From Paramecium octaurelia (lineage: Eukaryota > Ciliophora > Oligohymenophorea > Peniculida > Parameciidae): DNA of 64,000 nt. Position numbers and translations under genes: made by a program. Of this stretch, positions 1 through 11,867 are shown in pieces (within the stretch, counting starts at the first letter, position 1; every line of letters starts with the position of its first letter). Below the pieces are notes generated by a model. The model was not told where the DNA came from. It made no database searches and was given only the letters and a program-made list of their open reading frames with translations. The stretch spans positions 124,001 through 188,000 of the forward strand of contig CAJJDP010000156.1 in assembly GCA_905182995.1 (NCBI GenBank), in the 5' to 3' direction.

Positions 1-280
1 ATAATTCAAAACATAAAACCTTCTTGCAAATTCAACACATTAATATCTATTTTGGAATATGCATTTACTTGTAGCCCATAAAAATGTCACACCTCAATCC
101 AGATTCTTCTTTCTTATAATGAACTTCATAGATGTGAACTTTCGTTATATCATAATTGGGTTCACAATTCGAATACCCAATCACACCGCCATGTGCTACA
201 CCTATCTAAGAACCCCAGGGAGGATGTTATTTATTCATTTGTCTATATAGATATTCTATTTTCTTAAAATATTTATACAT
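1..280 (-). CDS. CHAP-domain amidase (glutathionylspermidine amidase-like), 3' end cut by window edge
   Basis: The gene runs leftwards off the window. Exon 1 (280-69) encodes PWGSQIGVAHGGV followed by YSNC, and ends in an FMGYK motif. A 22-nt GT...AG intron (47-68) follows. Exon 2 (46-1) continues in frame with YQCVEFARRFYVLNY. This order (P-[FW]-G...GGV..YS...MGYK.QCVEFARR) is that of the CHAP amidase domain at the N-terminus of bacterial glutathionylspermidine synthase. The cysteine in QCVEF would be the nucleophile; the catalytic histidine lies beyond the edge. The family hydrolyses amide bonds in peptidoglycan or glutathionylspermidine. The exact substrate here cannot be told. ATG at 280 was chosen; an internal ATG at 238 is possible. 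Confidence 0.75.
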
Positions 281-422
281 TATTAAACAATCAGTTTCAG
301 ATTAGAATTCAGCATCAATTAATGTAGAATTCAAAAATACCTCTATTCCAATAATAAAAGATTATGTTTGTTGAGTGATGTAAATAATAATTTATTTAAA
401 ACTCTTATTGAATTTACTGTTC

Positions 423-1139
423 ATGCTCAAATAATTCAAGAGAAGTAGTTTTAGATCTAAATCATTGCCAAGAGGAATTCCCTTGCTTGTTCATAAGTTT
501 ATAAATACTCGAATACGCTATGTTCGTAGAAATGCAATCAAGACTTATGCATCTGGACCTTTAGAAACTCCAACAACCATTGCCCGTCGAAAATCTTGTG
601 AGGGAGATGAGTTTGGCTACTTTCGATCCAGTAAGGAATGGATGCAGTTAGTTAAAATTGATAATCCACAACATCGGAATTAGAATTTAGCCAGGATAGT
701 ATTTTTAAGACTCAAACACGGGAATTCACAAAGTCAATCTAAGCGCATTCTTTCTTTAAAAAAGTGTAAGAATATTAAATAGAAGTGATTAGGCTTCAAA
801 GACCAAGTAAATTTGCTCCGTATATTATCAACCTTTAAACCAAAAGTAACAGTTTAATAAATTGATCTTGTTAACCAATCAAAGAAGATTAATATGCCTC
901 TTTTGCCATCTCCCAAGGCTAAAGTGCACACTAAATTGTTCCCCTTCAATAAATCGATTACAATCGATCAACCTCTTTTTCCAAAAAAAATGCATAGAAA
1001 TTGGAGCCAATTGGATATTATGTCACCATAAAAGACAATAACATAACCAACTTCTAATTATGTAAGTCCAAGGAAGTTCAAAAAATCAATAATGAACATA
1101 TACGGAATTTCAAATACTATGCACCTTATAAAATACTGA
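423..1139 (+). CDS. hypothetical basic protein, 229 aa
   Basis: Two exons are joined by a 27-nt intron (766-792), giving 230 codons ending in TGA. The protein is rich in Arg, Lys, Ser and Pro (for example RRKSCEGDEFGYFRSSKEW and QPLFPKKMHRNW). It has no membrane segment and no domain that I recognise. The frame stays open upstream to an ATG at 378, so an N-terminus longer by 15 residues is possible. It is transcribed away from the CHAP gene, with a gap of about 140 bp between the start codons. Coding status rests on the precise intron, in-frame TAA/TAG glutamines and protein-like composition. Confidence 0.6.
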
Positions 1140-1969
1140 TTTAATTTCAATAACAAAATATAAATATCAAATTGATATATAAATCACAAAAATCATTACT
1201 TAATAGCCTAAAAGCATACTAAAATCATCTCTTAGTTGGCTCTCTCATAATATTTTCCTTTCAAATTTAATAAGTAAATCACTTCAGTTATTTCTTTGCA
1301 TGCATGATTTGGTGAATTTATTATTAAGATATTGGAAGAGAATATGTAAAAATACCTTCACTTCAATTATTTACAATCCCTATATAAGTATTGAATCTAA
1401 GGATAATCGTGATATAAGGAATAAGTGAAAATTATTGATCTGATATAAGGCGTTTTGATCTTTGAAAATTTTGAAATAGTATTCATAAAAAATAATAGTA
1501 TCATTGGATATCAGATATCTATATGATATTTTTTAACTCTACAAAGAGAATTTGGTGCTTATTTACTGTTCCGATTTTTAAAAAAGTATAGATAACATGT
1601 CAATTTGAAGATCTAATTGATTAAGTATTATAATATCTAAATAGAAATGAAGTTGTATCTATTAAATTCTCAGCAGACTAAAAAGATGTATTTAGAATCA
1701 CGTATTTCAGACGAGAAAATAGGAAACTATTTATATTATCGGCAGTTATTTGTTACAATTTCACTAATAAATTGGAGGATCTATGAGTATTTTTATCCCT
1801 TCCCCAATTTCGGATCAGATTGTTCTGAGGTTTCTTGTGAGGATGCAGGGGATATGATTTGGATATTTGAATTTTGGAATATGACAATAATAGTTAGAGT
1901 ATGATTGATATAAAATAAAATGAAAATTTTTGCTTAATATCATAGATATATTATTAATTCATGTGTGTT
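1140..1969. other. intergenic, AT-rich, with one doubtful plus-strand open frame (about 1536-1904)
   Basis: The stretch is mostly AT-rich without clear coding pattern. A plus-strand frame is open from about 1536 to a TGA at 1902-1904. Its second half is less AT-rich and cysteine-bearing (SDCSEVSCEDAG). Frames of this length occur by chance under a one-stop code, and no start context or intron supports it, so it is not called as a gene. Confidence 0.3.
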
Positions 1970-2661
1970 TCAATTGACAAATTTATAGTATATAATAAGA
2001 ATATTTCCAATTGTTAATATGCAAACCAAAGTCATCAATATCCCTTTGTTGTATGATTCCCTATTCTTAATCATAGTCGCATGTCTCTAAGTCATTTTCA
2101 CTCCACTCTAGATCTCTTTGGTCTAAATTAGTAACGATATTATTACATCTTCAATGGCTCTTAGTAGTTTCTCCTTCTAACTACGAAGATTATCAAGAAT
2201 GCTTATTTAAGTGTCTTCAGCTTCAAGTAATCTTGAGTCCAGATGATTCAATTGCTTAACTTATGTGTGCAAATCGGAATTCAAGCCACTGATCTAAGAG
2301 GGTTGTGTTTTCGTAACAACTTTGCTAAAGTGGGATTGAGGTTGTTTATCGATATCTAATTGTAAATCTCTCAACTTCTTTTGGCATTCTGTGTAAAGCA
2401 TCTTATCTTATTTAAACTTTTATGCAAATTCCTGTTTATTCTACTCGTTAAAGGAACTGTATTCAATTTCCATGAATTTGAACTATTTAAGACAATGATT
2501 ATATCGATTACTTGTTATTCGGCCTAAACATGAATAAGTTTCATCTTCTCTAAAGTGAGTTGTTTACTCTGAGTCATCGAGTATTGTTTATAGAGGTTGT
2601 TAAATTCATCCACTTTTTTATTGAAGTTAATATCATTCTATTGAAACAAGTTTGAAGCCAT
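1970..2661 (-). CDS. Vti1-type Qb-SNARE
   Basis: Tail-anchored SNARE of 212 aa that would act in Golgi/endosome/vacuole membrane fusion. Three exons are split by introns at 2483-2511 (29 nt) and 2123-2146 (24 nt). The N-terminal half is helical and charged. The SNARE helix contains EAEDTQISILDNLRSQKEKL, with the zero-layer glutamine in ILDNLRSQ, then the RA.EDTKEI heptads. The protein ends in one hydrophobic anchor (LMTLVCILTIGNILIIYYKF) with only two residues after it. Order and length match Vti1 (about 220 aa). The last exon also has a second open frame, which the intron phase and the membrane anchor rule out. Confidence 0.85.
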
Positions 2662-2673
2662 TAATTTAATTAA

Positions 2674-3076
2674 TCATATTTTATATTATATCAACAGTAT
2701 ATTCCCTAGAGTCAACACTCCAATCAATTCCAATTTCAACACTTTACTAATATAAGTTCTCTATTCTACATAACATTCATATGCATTCTTCAGTCTTTTT
2801 TGACTTCTTTTCCAATTTCAATTATCGTAATAATTATAATATCAGTTAACAACAATTATTTCTGCTATCTTTTTTGAGATCACCCATTATGTAATGCTGT
2901 ACTCCGACAGTGTAAATTAATGTTTGGTTGAATTTCTCTAATTCATAGGTTTGTAATTAAAATTGATTCTTATTTTCCTATTTCCATCTATAACTGAAAT
3001 TGATTATATGCTACTTCACTCTGAATACTATATCAGCCTTCAAAGTTGATTGCATAATTTTATAATGATATTACAT
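2674..3076 (-). pseudogene. possible broken or mis-spliced small gene
   Basis: Two minus-strand frames look coding but do not join. The first (ATG at 3076 or 3055 to TGA at 2777) encodes a charged segment with VGVQHYIMGDLKKD. The second overlaps it and ends at 2674 with a hydrophobic tail containing GVLTLGNILLIQYKI. That tail resembles the tail of the Vti1 gene lying just 12 bp downstream (LTIGNILIIYYK). I found no GT...AG intron of normal size that links them, so this may be a decayed partial SNARE copy or an assembly error. It is not a firm gene. Confidence 0.3.
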
Positions 3077-3147
3077 AAATATTAACTTAAATGAGAGTAG
3101 GAGAATATCTATTGAGATATTATTAATAATAAAATAACATAAACAAT

Positions 3148-4872
3148 TCAAAGATTCTTTGAGATTCTCATTGTTTTCTATCTTTTCAAACTCACTTTCA
3201 TGCGAGATTGTTTCTCTTAATTTAATTGATTAGTATCCTCATCTAAAAAGATAAATGAGCTCTACTCTAGAATTGAACTTACAAATCGTTCAACATCTGA
3301 ATGAATGAAGAATTAGTTTTTCACTTACATAGCAAATATATCATTGTTCAATTTGAAAATTCTCTATCTCAAAGTAACAATATCCGCAGTGTCTCTAACA
3401 AATCTCAGTTACAACTTGGCAGCCTTTAATTCCAATCTATATTTCTTGATTTCCCGCTATTCCCTGATATGAGATCTATAACGATCCCTCATCAACAAAG
3501 TGATAAACTAATTCTAAAAGTATGTTTGATATCCCTTTTCATAGAGATACTTGATCCAAGTGATGAATCTCTTATCCATTTTTTATAGAGACGGAACGGA
3601 GTGTATCTTCAAAGTGTATTAATCCCATTTTTGAATCATCTTAGCCTTGTAATCTCTCACATTCCTTACAAATTGATTAAGATTCACCTTGATCAACTAT
3701 AACTTCCCACTGGTTATCATAGCTTTCTTCTTGAACATAAACAATGATGCTCTCCACTTCAACAAAGGCAATACAGAACCCAAAGAATTGTGAATGAATC
3801 TCCTCCTTGCCTACTTACAAAACATCATCAAAGACAACACAGTATCTCCAATAACTCGATGTTGAATGTCTCCTCTCTCTCTCTATCGATTCTCCCTGAA
3901 TGTCTTGATTCTCAACTACAAACCTATCACCATCATCTTATTCTTCATCAATTGCTTTCTTCTCTACTATAACAAAGTGTTCAATGTGTCTATAAGTTTG
4001 ATGTAATAAAGTAATTCAAACCAAAGATATTTTTATTCTCTTCTCCTCTCTCTGTTTCGTAAGGCCGAGGTTATCAATTTATATTCATCATGTGCCCACT
4101 CCTTAGCCTTAAATTCAAGGTTCTTAATTTAATTGGCTTCCAAAACGGACTTCTTTTGCAGATTTCTTGTTTTCAATACCTGTAAAAAACGATCTGATCG
4201 ACTAACCTCCATCTCGAATTTGTTCACCTTCTTAAATGCTAGAACCTTATTCTAATTCACTATGAATTAAGGTGTCTTTGGTATCTCGTCACTCATTGGA
4301 ATTCTTTCATGATTACTAGTCATTCGCACCAATTTGCGGAAAGAATCTGCCTATCCAAAATGAACCATAAACTTCATCTCTGTTTACTTTCTAGCAACTA
4401 CTGCCAAATGTAATTTCTCTTCCCCATTATGTCTCACTGCCCATTGTCTACTTCGAATTACCTAATCGCAATTGAACTTTGTTGGAAAAGGTGAATTAAA
4501 TGAAATCATTATCTAAAACTCCCCGTCACAAAATGTAGTACAATTCAGAGGAGATTTCTGCCCTCTGGTCCCAATATTACAATAATAAAACTCCATTGGA
4601 GCTACTTTATAAACCTTGCCTGAGATTATCGTGCCCCCCAATTAACATTCACATTAAACGTTTGGCTCTGTTGTCACTTACTTCACTACCTACCTAACAT
4701 TCTTAAACTCCTCCACACTCTCCAATATATTCCAAGTTCTCTGAAATCTTTCAGTTGTTTCCTCCAAGATCCTCGATTGGTCAATCACTCCAGAACCACA
4801 GGTCTATGATCTAAAGTGAGAACTCGATGGAGAACTTAGTTAATGACTTGGACTTAATATTGATTTTTTCAT
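3148..4872 (-). CDS. uncharacterised protein, 574 aa, basic helical C-terminal half
   Basis: One uninterrupted frame of 575 codons under code 6, with many internal TAA/TAG glutamines. Residues about 60-180 are cysteine-containing and beta-rich (QCECQLGGTI, FYYCNIGTRGQ, NCTTFCDGE). From about 230 on the protein is strongly basic and helical, with repeated Arg/Lys/Gln runs (RRREQKYLWFELL, REQREIKKYRLELK) that look like a coiled coil or IQ-like calmodulin-binding helices. No family is recognised. The lack of introns is unusual for a gene this long in this window. Confidence 0.75.
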
Positions 4873-5247
4873 TTTAGCGAAACCTTATTTATATTTATTA
4901 TATAATCATTCTAATAACTAGTAATATATCTTCTTATTGACGTTTTAATTCCTTATCCAAATCAGATCTCAATTATTTATTTAGCATTATTATCATTTAT
5001 TTCAGAACTCTTTAAGTTTAGCGTTGTTTACAATTAAATTCTTTTATTAAGATTTTAAATTAATTATAAATGATTTATTAAGCTATGCAATCCTAAGTCA
5101 TTTGAATATTGAAAATTATGCAATAAGTGATAACGAACAAATTAACCTCTGTTATTTATGTAGATTTCCACAATAGATAGAATAATTGGATAATGGAAAA
5201 ATTGTTATTTTTGAATGCACTTATTTATTTATATTTTAATAATCGTT
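4873..5247. other. AT-rich intergenic spacer
   Basis: No convincing coding frame, RNA gene or repeat is seen. It separates the start of the minus-strand gene ending at 4872 from the stop of the Polo-like kinase gene, so it should hold the promoter of the former and the short 3' region of the latter. Confidence 0.5.
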
Positions 5248-7348
5248 TCAAGGTCCAGAGTTTTACCAATTGGTCCCTGTCATTTAGTTAGGTCTTTGAT
5301 CTCCTGTATGACCACCATTGAGCATGTGAGTCAAGATTTCTTTAGTATACTAAAATGATGTATTTTATAAGTTTACCTTAAGTCTTTTGGCCATTTCTGT
5401 ATTTTAACTATCAAGAGCAGTGGCTAAAGGATAATGGCTTCTTTCTCCATTTTTGTTTACATAAGTGACCATCTTATGTTCCGATGACAATATAATTTCA
5501 GTTTTGTCAGTGAAATTAACCTACACATATGAATAATTAGAATACTTAGACTATTTTATTGGATAATCTAAACATGATAGCATGTCTAGTTTTCATCCAT
5601 TTTTTAACATAGACTACTTATTTACTGTCATATTCTTCGACTGCCATATCTGATCTGTTCTATTCGCCTTCAAGATAGCTTCTGAAATGTTGAAGTAATG
5701 TGACTTTCTTTTAGAGTTCTCTGGGATACTCATTTAAATTATGAGATTCGCAATTGTCCTGTTTGTCAGTTCCTTTTCTTTCCATGTATTCAAATTGTAG
5801 TGATTTAGTATCTAATATAATTTTAGTCGAATCATTGAAGAAGACTCCTGTTGCACCATTGCTTAAGAGATATCCCAATCCATATTTACTGGAATAGTCA
5901 ACCCACTTTTTAACATAAATTTCTTATTTTTATTGTGGTGCTCTTTGGCCAAGATTATTAACTGAGTGAGTAGCTTGCATTCCAGTGCCACCAAAAGGAG
6001 TAGTAAGTGTCTTTTGACTTTGACTACTTCTGATGTCATTGGGTTTTTGGGATTGAGGTCTTTGGGAGCCTCCATACCCAGCATTTTGTGCGTTATTTAG
6101 GCCACTGGAGCCAAAGTTATCTTCTAAGATATTTCCACTAGAACTGGGCTTCTGCACTGGGATAATAATGATTAATGAATACATGGGAAACGATCAGACG
6201 AACCATTGCCAGGTCGTTATTGATTTTTCTAATTGTTTGGAGTGGTCTCAGTCAATCTTTAAGGCATGGCATTTACTGACATTTTTAGACTGCTTGAATT
6301 TGTGGATGGCTAGAATTGTTTATTATACGATGCGGAAGGAGGACAAGCAAGAGTAGAAAGTGGAAGGGTCTTTGGAATAGTACCACCTGTATTCATGAAT
6401 GGATGAGACATTATTTCATCTAAGGTGGGTCGTTTCACTGGATCTAAATTCAGAATTCTAGTGATGAGATTCTTGGCTGCATCAGAGATGAGAACATGTT
6501 CTGGAAAAGTGTATGAATTCAATCTGATTTTCCTATATGTAGTTTTGACATCTGGGGTTTCAAAGGGAGGTTTTCCAATTAACATCGCATAGATTATAAC
6601 TCCCAAAGACCATACATCAACTTCAAAGGAATGACCAACTTTTCCATCCAAAACTTCTGGGGCAATGTAATTGGGTGTTCCGCAAATAGTTCTTTTCTTC
6701 TCTCCTTCAAATTCCAATTTAGTTGCCAAACCGAAATCACCCAGTTTCAATTCCATAGATTTGTTGAGGAATAGATTCCCTAATTTGAGACTTAAAATAT
6801 TAATTAAGATACTCTCTATGAATCACATTACTGGCATGTAAGTATTTGAGTGCGTTAATTATCTATGCAACATAACATTACACTTCTATTTCTGTTAGTC
6901 TTTTGCGTCGTTTTATTAATTCATTTAGAGTCTAATTTAAATGGATGATAGTTACTTGATTAGAACACAACTCCAAGAGAATGTACACGTTTTCATGATC
7001 CTCGAATACATGCTCGAATTGTACTATATTAGTATTTTGAAGACTTTTGTGTATTTTGATTTCAGAAATAAGCTAATTCATAACATCAAATTATTACCTT
7101 TTAACGAGCTCTATTCTTAGTTAAACTGCTTTTAGCTATTATCTTGGCTGCCAAGACTTTCTTTGTCTCTAAATTGGTTGCTTCATAACACTTAGCAAAA
7201 CCACCCTTTCCTAAAAACTTGCCTCTCTAATATCTTTTTATTGCCACTTCTCCATTAACTTTAGTGATTTTTTCTTCAAAGATCACCACCTACTCCGAAC
7301 TTTATTTACTATTAATTTTTACCCGTCTGCTGTGTTCTTCTCGTCCAT
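5248..7348 (-). CDS. Polo-like kinase with two polo boxes
   Basis: Eight exons with seven introns of 22-27 nt (7300-7322, 7073-7097, 6932-6955, 6791-6812, 6157-6182, 5521-5545, 5350-5376) give exactly 643 codons (642 aa, near the usual PLK1 length). The kinase domain has a glycine loop ([11 protein letters not shown]), the lysine in LAAKIIA, HRDLKLGN, DFGLA, a T-loop [14 protein letters not shown] and the [13 protein letters not shown] helix. An Asn/Ser/Gln-rich linker follows. Polo box 1 begins [15 protein letters not shown] and polo box 2 begins [15 protein letters not shown]. The family phosphorylates mitotic and centriolar/basal-body proteins. All catalytic residues are present, so activity is expected. 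Confidence 0.93.
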
Positions 7349-7387
7349 TATTTTAAACTATTTAAATTATTATCTGATTTTTATATT

Positions 7388-7573
7388 ATGGATATCCCTA
7401 TATACCCCGATTCTATCTTTAATATTAAGAGACATTACAATTGCGATAAAAATAAGAAAAAGGCCAATCCTCAAGAGAGTGATGATGAAACTATCCAATA
7501 GCAGATCAAATATTTATTCAACGATCTCCAGAAGTGTTTGAAAAGAGAATCCAGAAAAATTAAAAAAAAGTGA
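7388..7573 (+). CDS. small charged protein, 61 aa, unknown
   Basis: A single exon runs from ATG at 7388 to TGA at 7571. The product starts MDIPIYPDSIFNIK and then becomes very hydrophilic (KNKKKANPQESDDE), ending in a basic helical tail. It is divergent from the PLK gene, with 39 bp between start codons, and ends 26 bp before the next plus-strand gene. It might be the 5' exon of that gene, but no intron joins them in frame. Family unknown. Confidence 0.5.
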
Positions 7574-7599
7574 ACTATATAAATCTATAATAATTTTAA

Positions 7600-8014
7600 A
7601 TGCATTAATATCAAGAAGCTTTACTTAAAAATACATGTATCCTTCCATTTTTAAATTAGTGAGAGGAGAGGACATTATAGTCAATCTCTAAATTTACAAT
7701 TCAACTGCCCAATAGGATAGATAGCAATTTCTTAAAGCATTACAAGAATTAGCGAATGAGAAAAATGCCAAAATTGATGAACAAACTCGTATTTTGCAAC
7801 TTCGATTACCAGGCACAACAACCATAGCTAATATAAAGTCAGATTTAGAAAAATATTGCAATCAAAAAATTGTAATCAAATATTTTGACCATCCTAGATA
7901 TTGATGTGTGAATCCATGGTCCCAAATCCCTTAGATGTCATTGGAGATATAAAGTGTACAACTCAAAAGCAAGAGGTTCACTTATAATTGTGTTCTTAAG
8001 TAATTGCAGGATGA
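7600..8014 (+). CDS. hypothetical protein, 121 aa
   Basis: Three exons are joined by introns of 23 nt (7637-7659) and 26 nt (7872-7897), giving 122 codons. The middle is helical and Gln-rich (FLKALQELANEKNAKIDEQT), followed by LPGTTTIANIKSDLEKYC and a C-terminal MVPNPLDVIGDI segment. No known domain was recognised. The gene converges on the PIH1 gene, with only 14 bp between the two stop codons. Confidence 0.6.
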
Positions 8015-8028
8015 TGATGATTTATAAT

Positions 8029-9154
8029 TCACAATAATTTATTTACAACTATTTTCAATTATTTCTACTTTTTGTTCCATTTAGCTGAAGGATGCTCATC
8101 ATCCACTTAACATCCAAAATCTAACTCTATCTTCTCGTCCATTATGGTTGTTAACTTCAATCCTTGACTTGAAATGTTAAGATCAATGTCCTAGAAGTTT
8201 TCCACATTAACATTTATAGTTATTAATATTTTATCCTTCTCATGGACAACCTAATATTTCTCCACCTCATTTTTAGTATCAATTTCCTCAATTAAAACTT
8301 TATTTGGTGCTTTTTTCTGAGTCTAATTTTGGGCATTTAATATTAAATCATTAAGAGAATCATTCTATCTAGTGAAACTGAGATTCTACTAAATGTTTTC
8401 CCTTGGATTCTAAACTTATGGAGTCCTTCTTCCTTCTTTATCTGCTTAGGGTTCTAAAAGCATTTTAAGTGGCTTCTTAGGTCCACAATATTTGTATTGT
8501 TTGTTGATTATCTTGAGAGAAGGAATTTCAAATTTATAGAATGCTTTAAAGTAAACAAACTTAACAGGATTCTTGTCTAATTCTATCCTTTTCTATAATG
8601 TATCAATTATAATTGACTATAGAATTTGACGATTGATCTAATACATTAATAAATAGTCTTACTTTCTTAAAAACATCTGTATTAATAACAATGTCATAAT
8701 AGTAAACTTAGGTATTGAATGAAGTTGACTTGCCAATTTGGACATCAGATATGGAGAGAGGAATTAAATTGAATTACGCTGGATTGTCTGTTGGAGTATC
8801 ATTTTTGTCGAATGCTCCCAATACTCGTTCATGATGGAGGAGATTGATGTAAAACTTGGTTCTTTTTTCTAATTTATCAAATTGGAAATTTTCTTATTTG
8901 AGTTCGTTTTATTTCAATAATAGCTTGCTTTCTAATTCATTGATGGTTTATTTAAGGAGATTGCCCCAAATTTTCATGGAATAAGCAAATTGGGGTACGA
9001 TAGATAATTCTTCTATTTTTTGCTGTTTCTCAATTTTCATCTCTTCCATTCCTGCTTGAATGTTTTTCTCAACAAATTATTTATATGCTTATGGATCGGA
9101 GGCAGCCATATCATCAAGCATCTTCCAAATATGTTGAGCTTGCGATTAATCCAT
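8029..9154 (-). CDS. PIH1-domain protein (axonemal dynein pre-assembly factor family)
   Basis: Two exons (intron 8638-8662, 25 nt) give 366 aa. The start WKMLDDMAASDPQAYKQFV matches the opening helix of PIH1 proteins. Downstream are segments typical of the PIH fold: NLLHHERVLGAF, then NPAQFNLIPLSISDVQIGKS and YYYDIVINTDVF. The C-terminal quarter (after about residue 270) carries a beta-rich stretch that ends LTTIMDEKIELDFGCQVDDEHPSAKWNKK, in style like the CS-like domain of this family. PIH1 proteins work with HSP90 and R2TP in cytoplasmic assembly of outer/inner dynein arms or of snoRNPs. In a ciliate the dynein role is likely, but the subtype is uncertain. Confidence 0.8.
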
Positions 9155-9172
9155 TTATTAATATTACTATAA

Positions 9173-10446
9173 ATGGTTGATCACATCTCGAAACAATATA
9201 AAACAATTACAATCTGTCATCCAAACTATCCACCATTTTAGGTTATGATCAATGAATATTCAACCATTAAGGAGATCTCAAGACAGATTCGTTTGGCATG
9301 GCGAATAAGTCCAAAAGAGCTGCGATTATTTAATGCTAGTGGAATTGAAATATTTTAAGAAGATCTCAGATTTTAACCTAAGCAATCTAAATTATGGGCA
9401 ACGTTGAATGGACAGGAACTTGATTAGAACATTATCTTTCAAGAATACACAATTTTAGATTAAATTGGATAAGGAGGACAAGGTGTTGTGATGTTAGGAT
9501 AGCATAAGGAGACAAAAGTATATGTAGCAATTAAGATAATAAAAGGAGATGGATTCAATGCGGATGAAATAGATCTATTGTTCAGAGAATCACAAATACT
9601 CAAATAATTGAGTCATAGGAACATTGTACATCTGATTCAAAATATTATGTTAAATCATGAATGCATATTGGTGATGGAGCATCTCTAAGGAGGATCTCTC
9701 TTAGATTTGGTGAGAAGGAAGGGACATCTGGATGAGATTGAAGCTAGGATCTACATGAAATAGATATTAGAGGGCATTGATTATTGTCATAAGAAGAATT
9801 TGATCCACAGGGATTTGAAATTAGAGAACATTCTGCTTGTCTCTCCCAATAGTACTTAAGTAATTACACTATGCATTATAGATAGATAAAAATAGTAGAT
9901 TTTGGGATTGCATGTTGTGGCAAGGATCGGATTCGCATGGGCACTTTGCCATACATGTCTCCTGAATTGATATCTGGACAGCCTGCATCTCAGCTTTCTG
10001 ATGTCTGGGCAATTGGAGTGATTTTGTATGCAATGGTCTTTGGGAAATTGCCATTTAGAGGATCTACAAAGGAGGAACTCATTTAAGCAATCAGTATATT
10101 TAAATACACCATCCCTCAGAAGGTCAGTAATGATTTATTAGATTTATTCAAACAAATATTCCAATATCGGAACAGAATCACAATATAAGGAATTTTGAAT
10201 CATAGATGGTTGAGTGAAAGTCATGCTATTCCTGCATTGAGTTTATTGAAGATGCTATAAGTCTCCACACCTCTAAAAGTGACAACCAAGAAACCGAAGT
10301 CAAATATGCTATCAAGTTGTCGAAAGAGTTCTATACAAAAGGAGGAATCCTAAACAAATATTGGAAATGTGACTGCCAAACCTATCAAAATAGTATTAAA
10401 GCAAAGATCTGGGAGAGCTAAAAGTCAACTTTTATTGAGCAACTGA
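9173..10446 (+). CDS. Ser/Thr protein kinase with N-terminal beta-grasp-like leader (tandem copy 1)
   Basis: Two exons (intron 9860-9885, 26 nt) give 415 aa. Residues about 10-95 form a small leader that looks like a ubiquitin/PB1/DCX-type fold ([40 protein letters not shown]). The kinase domain follows: glycine loop [44 protein letters not shown], a YMSPEL in place of APE, and [19 protein letters not shown]. The activation segment is short. The C-terminal tail is basic and Ser/Lys-rich. The fold is CAMK/AMPK-like; substrate unknown. It shares leader and kinase architecture with the next gene, so the pair arose by tandem duplication. Confidence 0.85.
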
Positions 10447-10499
10447 CTATTTGGATGATAATATAAGACATAATTAAATTAAAAATACTTCACTTATAA

Positions 10500-11778
10500 A
10501 TGTTTCATGAGTCTGATGAACTTTCTAACACCAAAACGCTCAATATCACTTTGCTAGGCAGTGATCGTAAGTTTTAAATATCCATCTATGGCGACACTTC
10601 ACTTAAAGAACTGAGATAATTGTGCGAATAGAGACATTAAATTAGTCTTAGACACTTTAGAGTATTCACTTAGGACGGAGTGGAACTGTTTAATGAGGAT
10701 CTGATTTACTTGAAAGACAATTCTAAATTGTATATAACAAGAGGGGAAGACTTTGATGCAAATATCATCCATCAAGAGTATGAGATTTTGGAGTAGTTGG
10801 GCAAGGGAGGATTTGGTAAAGTATTATTGGGGAGACACAAAGAAACACTCAACTTAGTTGCTATTAAGTATGTGAATACCAGAAACAGAGATGCAAATGA
10901 CATAGAGTTGGTTTTTAGAGAAGCCTATTTACTGAAATCACTTAACCATAAAAATATAGTCAAATTCTATAATTGTTATCCACTCTCCAACATGCAAGTT
11001 ATTGTTGTTATGGAGTATTTGGAAGGCGGTGATCTCTCCAAATACACTCAAGGTATTTAAATTCTTTAATGAAGCCAAGGGTCAGTTATGTGAAGAGGAG
11101 GCACGAATGTATTTCAGATAGATCTGTGATGCCATGATGTATTGTCATAATCGCAAACTCATCCATAGGGATCTCAAACTAGAAAATCTCATGTTCGCCA
11201 ATAAGAATGACACATTGATTAAGGTCGTTGATTTCGGTATTGCTGGTATGGCTGTCAACAGTAACATGGATAAACTAAATATCGGAACCATCAGGTACAT
11301 GGCACCAGAAACTCTCCAAGGAAACAACCAAAAGATAGGTCCACACATAGATGTTTGGGCCATGGGAGTTATACTCTTTCATCTCATCTTCGGTAAGTAT
11401 CCTTTTGATGGAGACTCCAATTTTGACATCATTCAAAATATTACAACCAGCAATTACACTTTTTCCAAAAAGAATGTCTCTCCCTATTTGATTGATCTAT
11501 TATCCAGAATTTTCTTAATTGATCCGCAAAAAAGAATCAAACTCTACGACATCCTCAATCATGAATGGATGAAAATCTCATTTGAATAAGAATATTTTGA
11601 AATGCCTTAGTTTGTACCTAGAACCTAATTTCGATTACCATCTATTGAGAATGCAAAGTAACACGTCGGAAATTAGAAATAGAAGAAAGTCAATAGATCA
11701 TTCACTCCTCTAAAAAAGAATTCTCCTAGAAGAAGAAATAGTTTCATCATAAAAGGAGTTTTAAAGAGATACCCTTGA
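10500..11778 (+). CDS. Ser/Thr protein kinase with N-terminal beta-grasp-like leader (tandem copy 2)
   Basis: Two exons (intron 11053-11074, 22 nt) give 418 aa. The leader (LNITLLGSDRKFQISIYGDT, LKELRQLCEQRHQIS, FRVFTQDGVELFNEDL) aligns by eye with that of the preceding gene. The kinase domain has [63 protein letters not shown], and DVWAMGVILFHLIFGKYPF. All catalytic residues are present. The tail is basic (TPLKKNSPRRRNS). The start lies 53 bp after the stop of copy 1, with no room for a long promoter. Confidence 0.87.
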
Positions 11779-11867
11779 AAATAATTTACTTGATTATCTA
11801 ATACTTATGATCAATTCTTTTAGGTATAAAAAATTTAAATTAATAAATTTGAATTATTTTCTAATTT

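Noticed and set aside
1959-2122. Alternative minus-strand frame over the last SNARE exon (acidic, DLEWSENDLETCDY)
   Set aside because: The 24-nt intron phase selects the frame with the membrane anchor. The rejected frame only stays open because code 6 has one stop.
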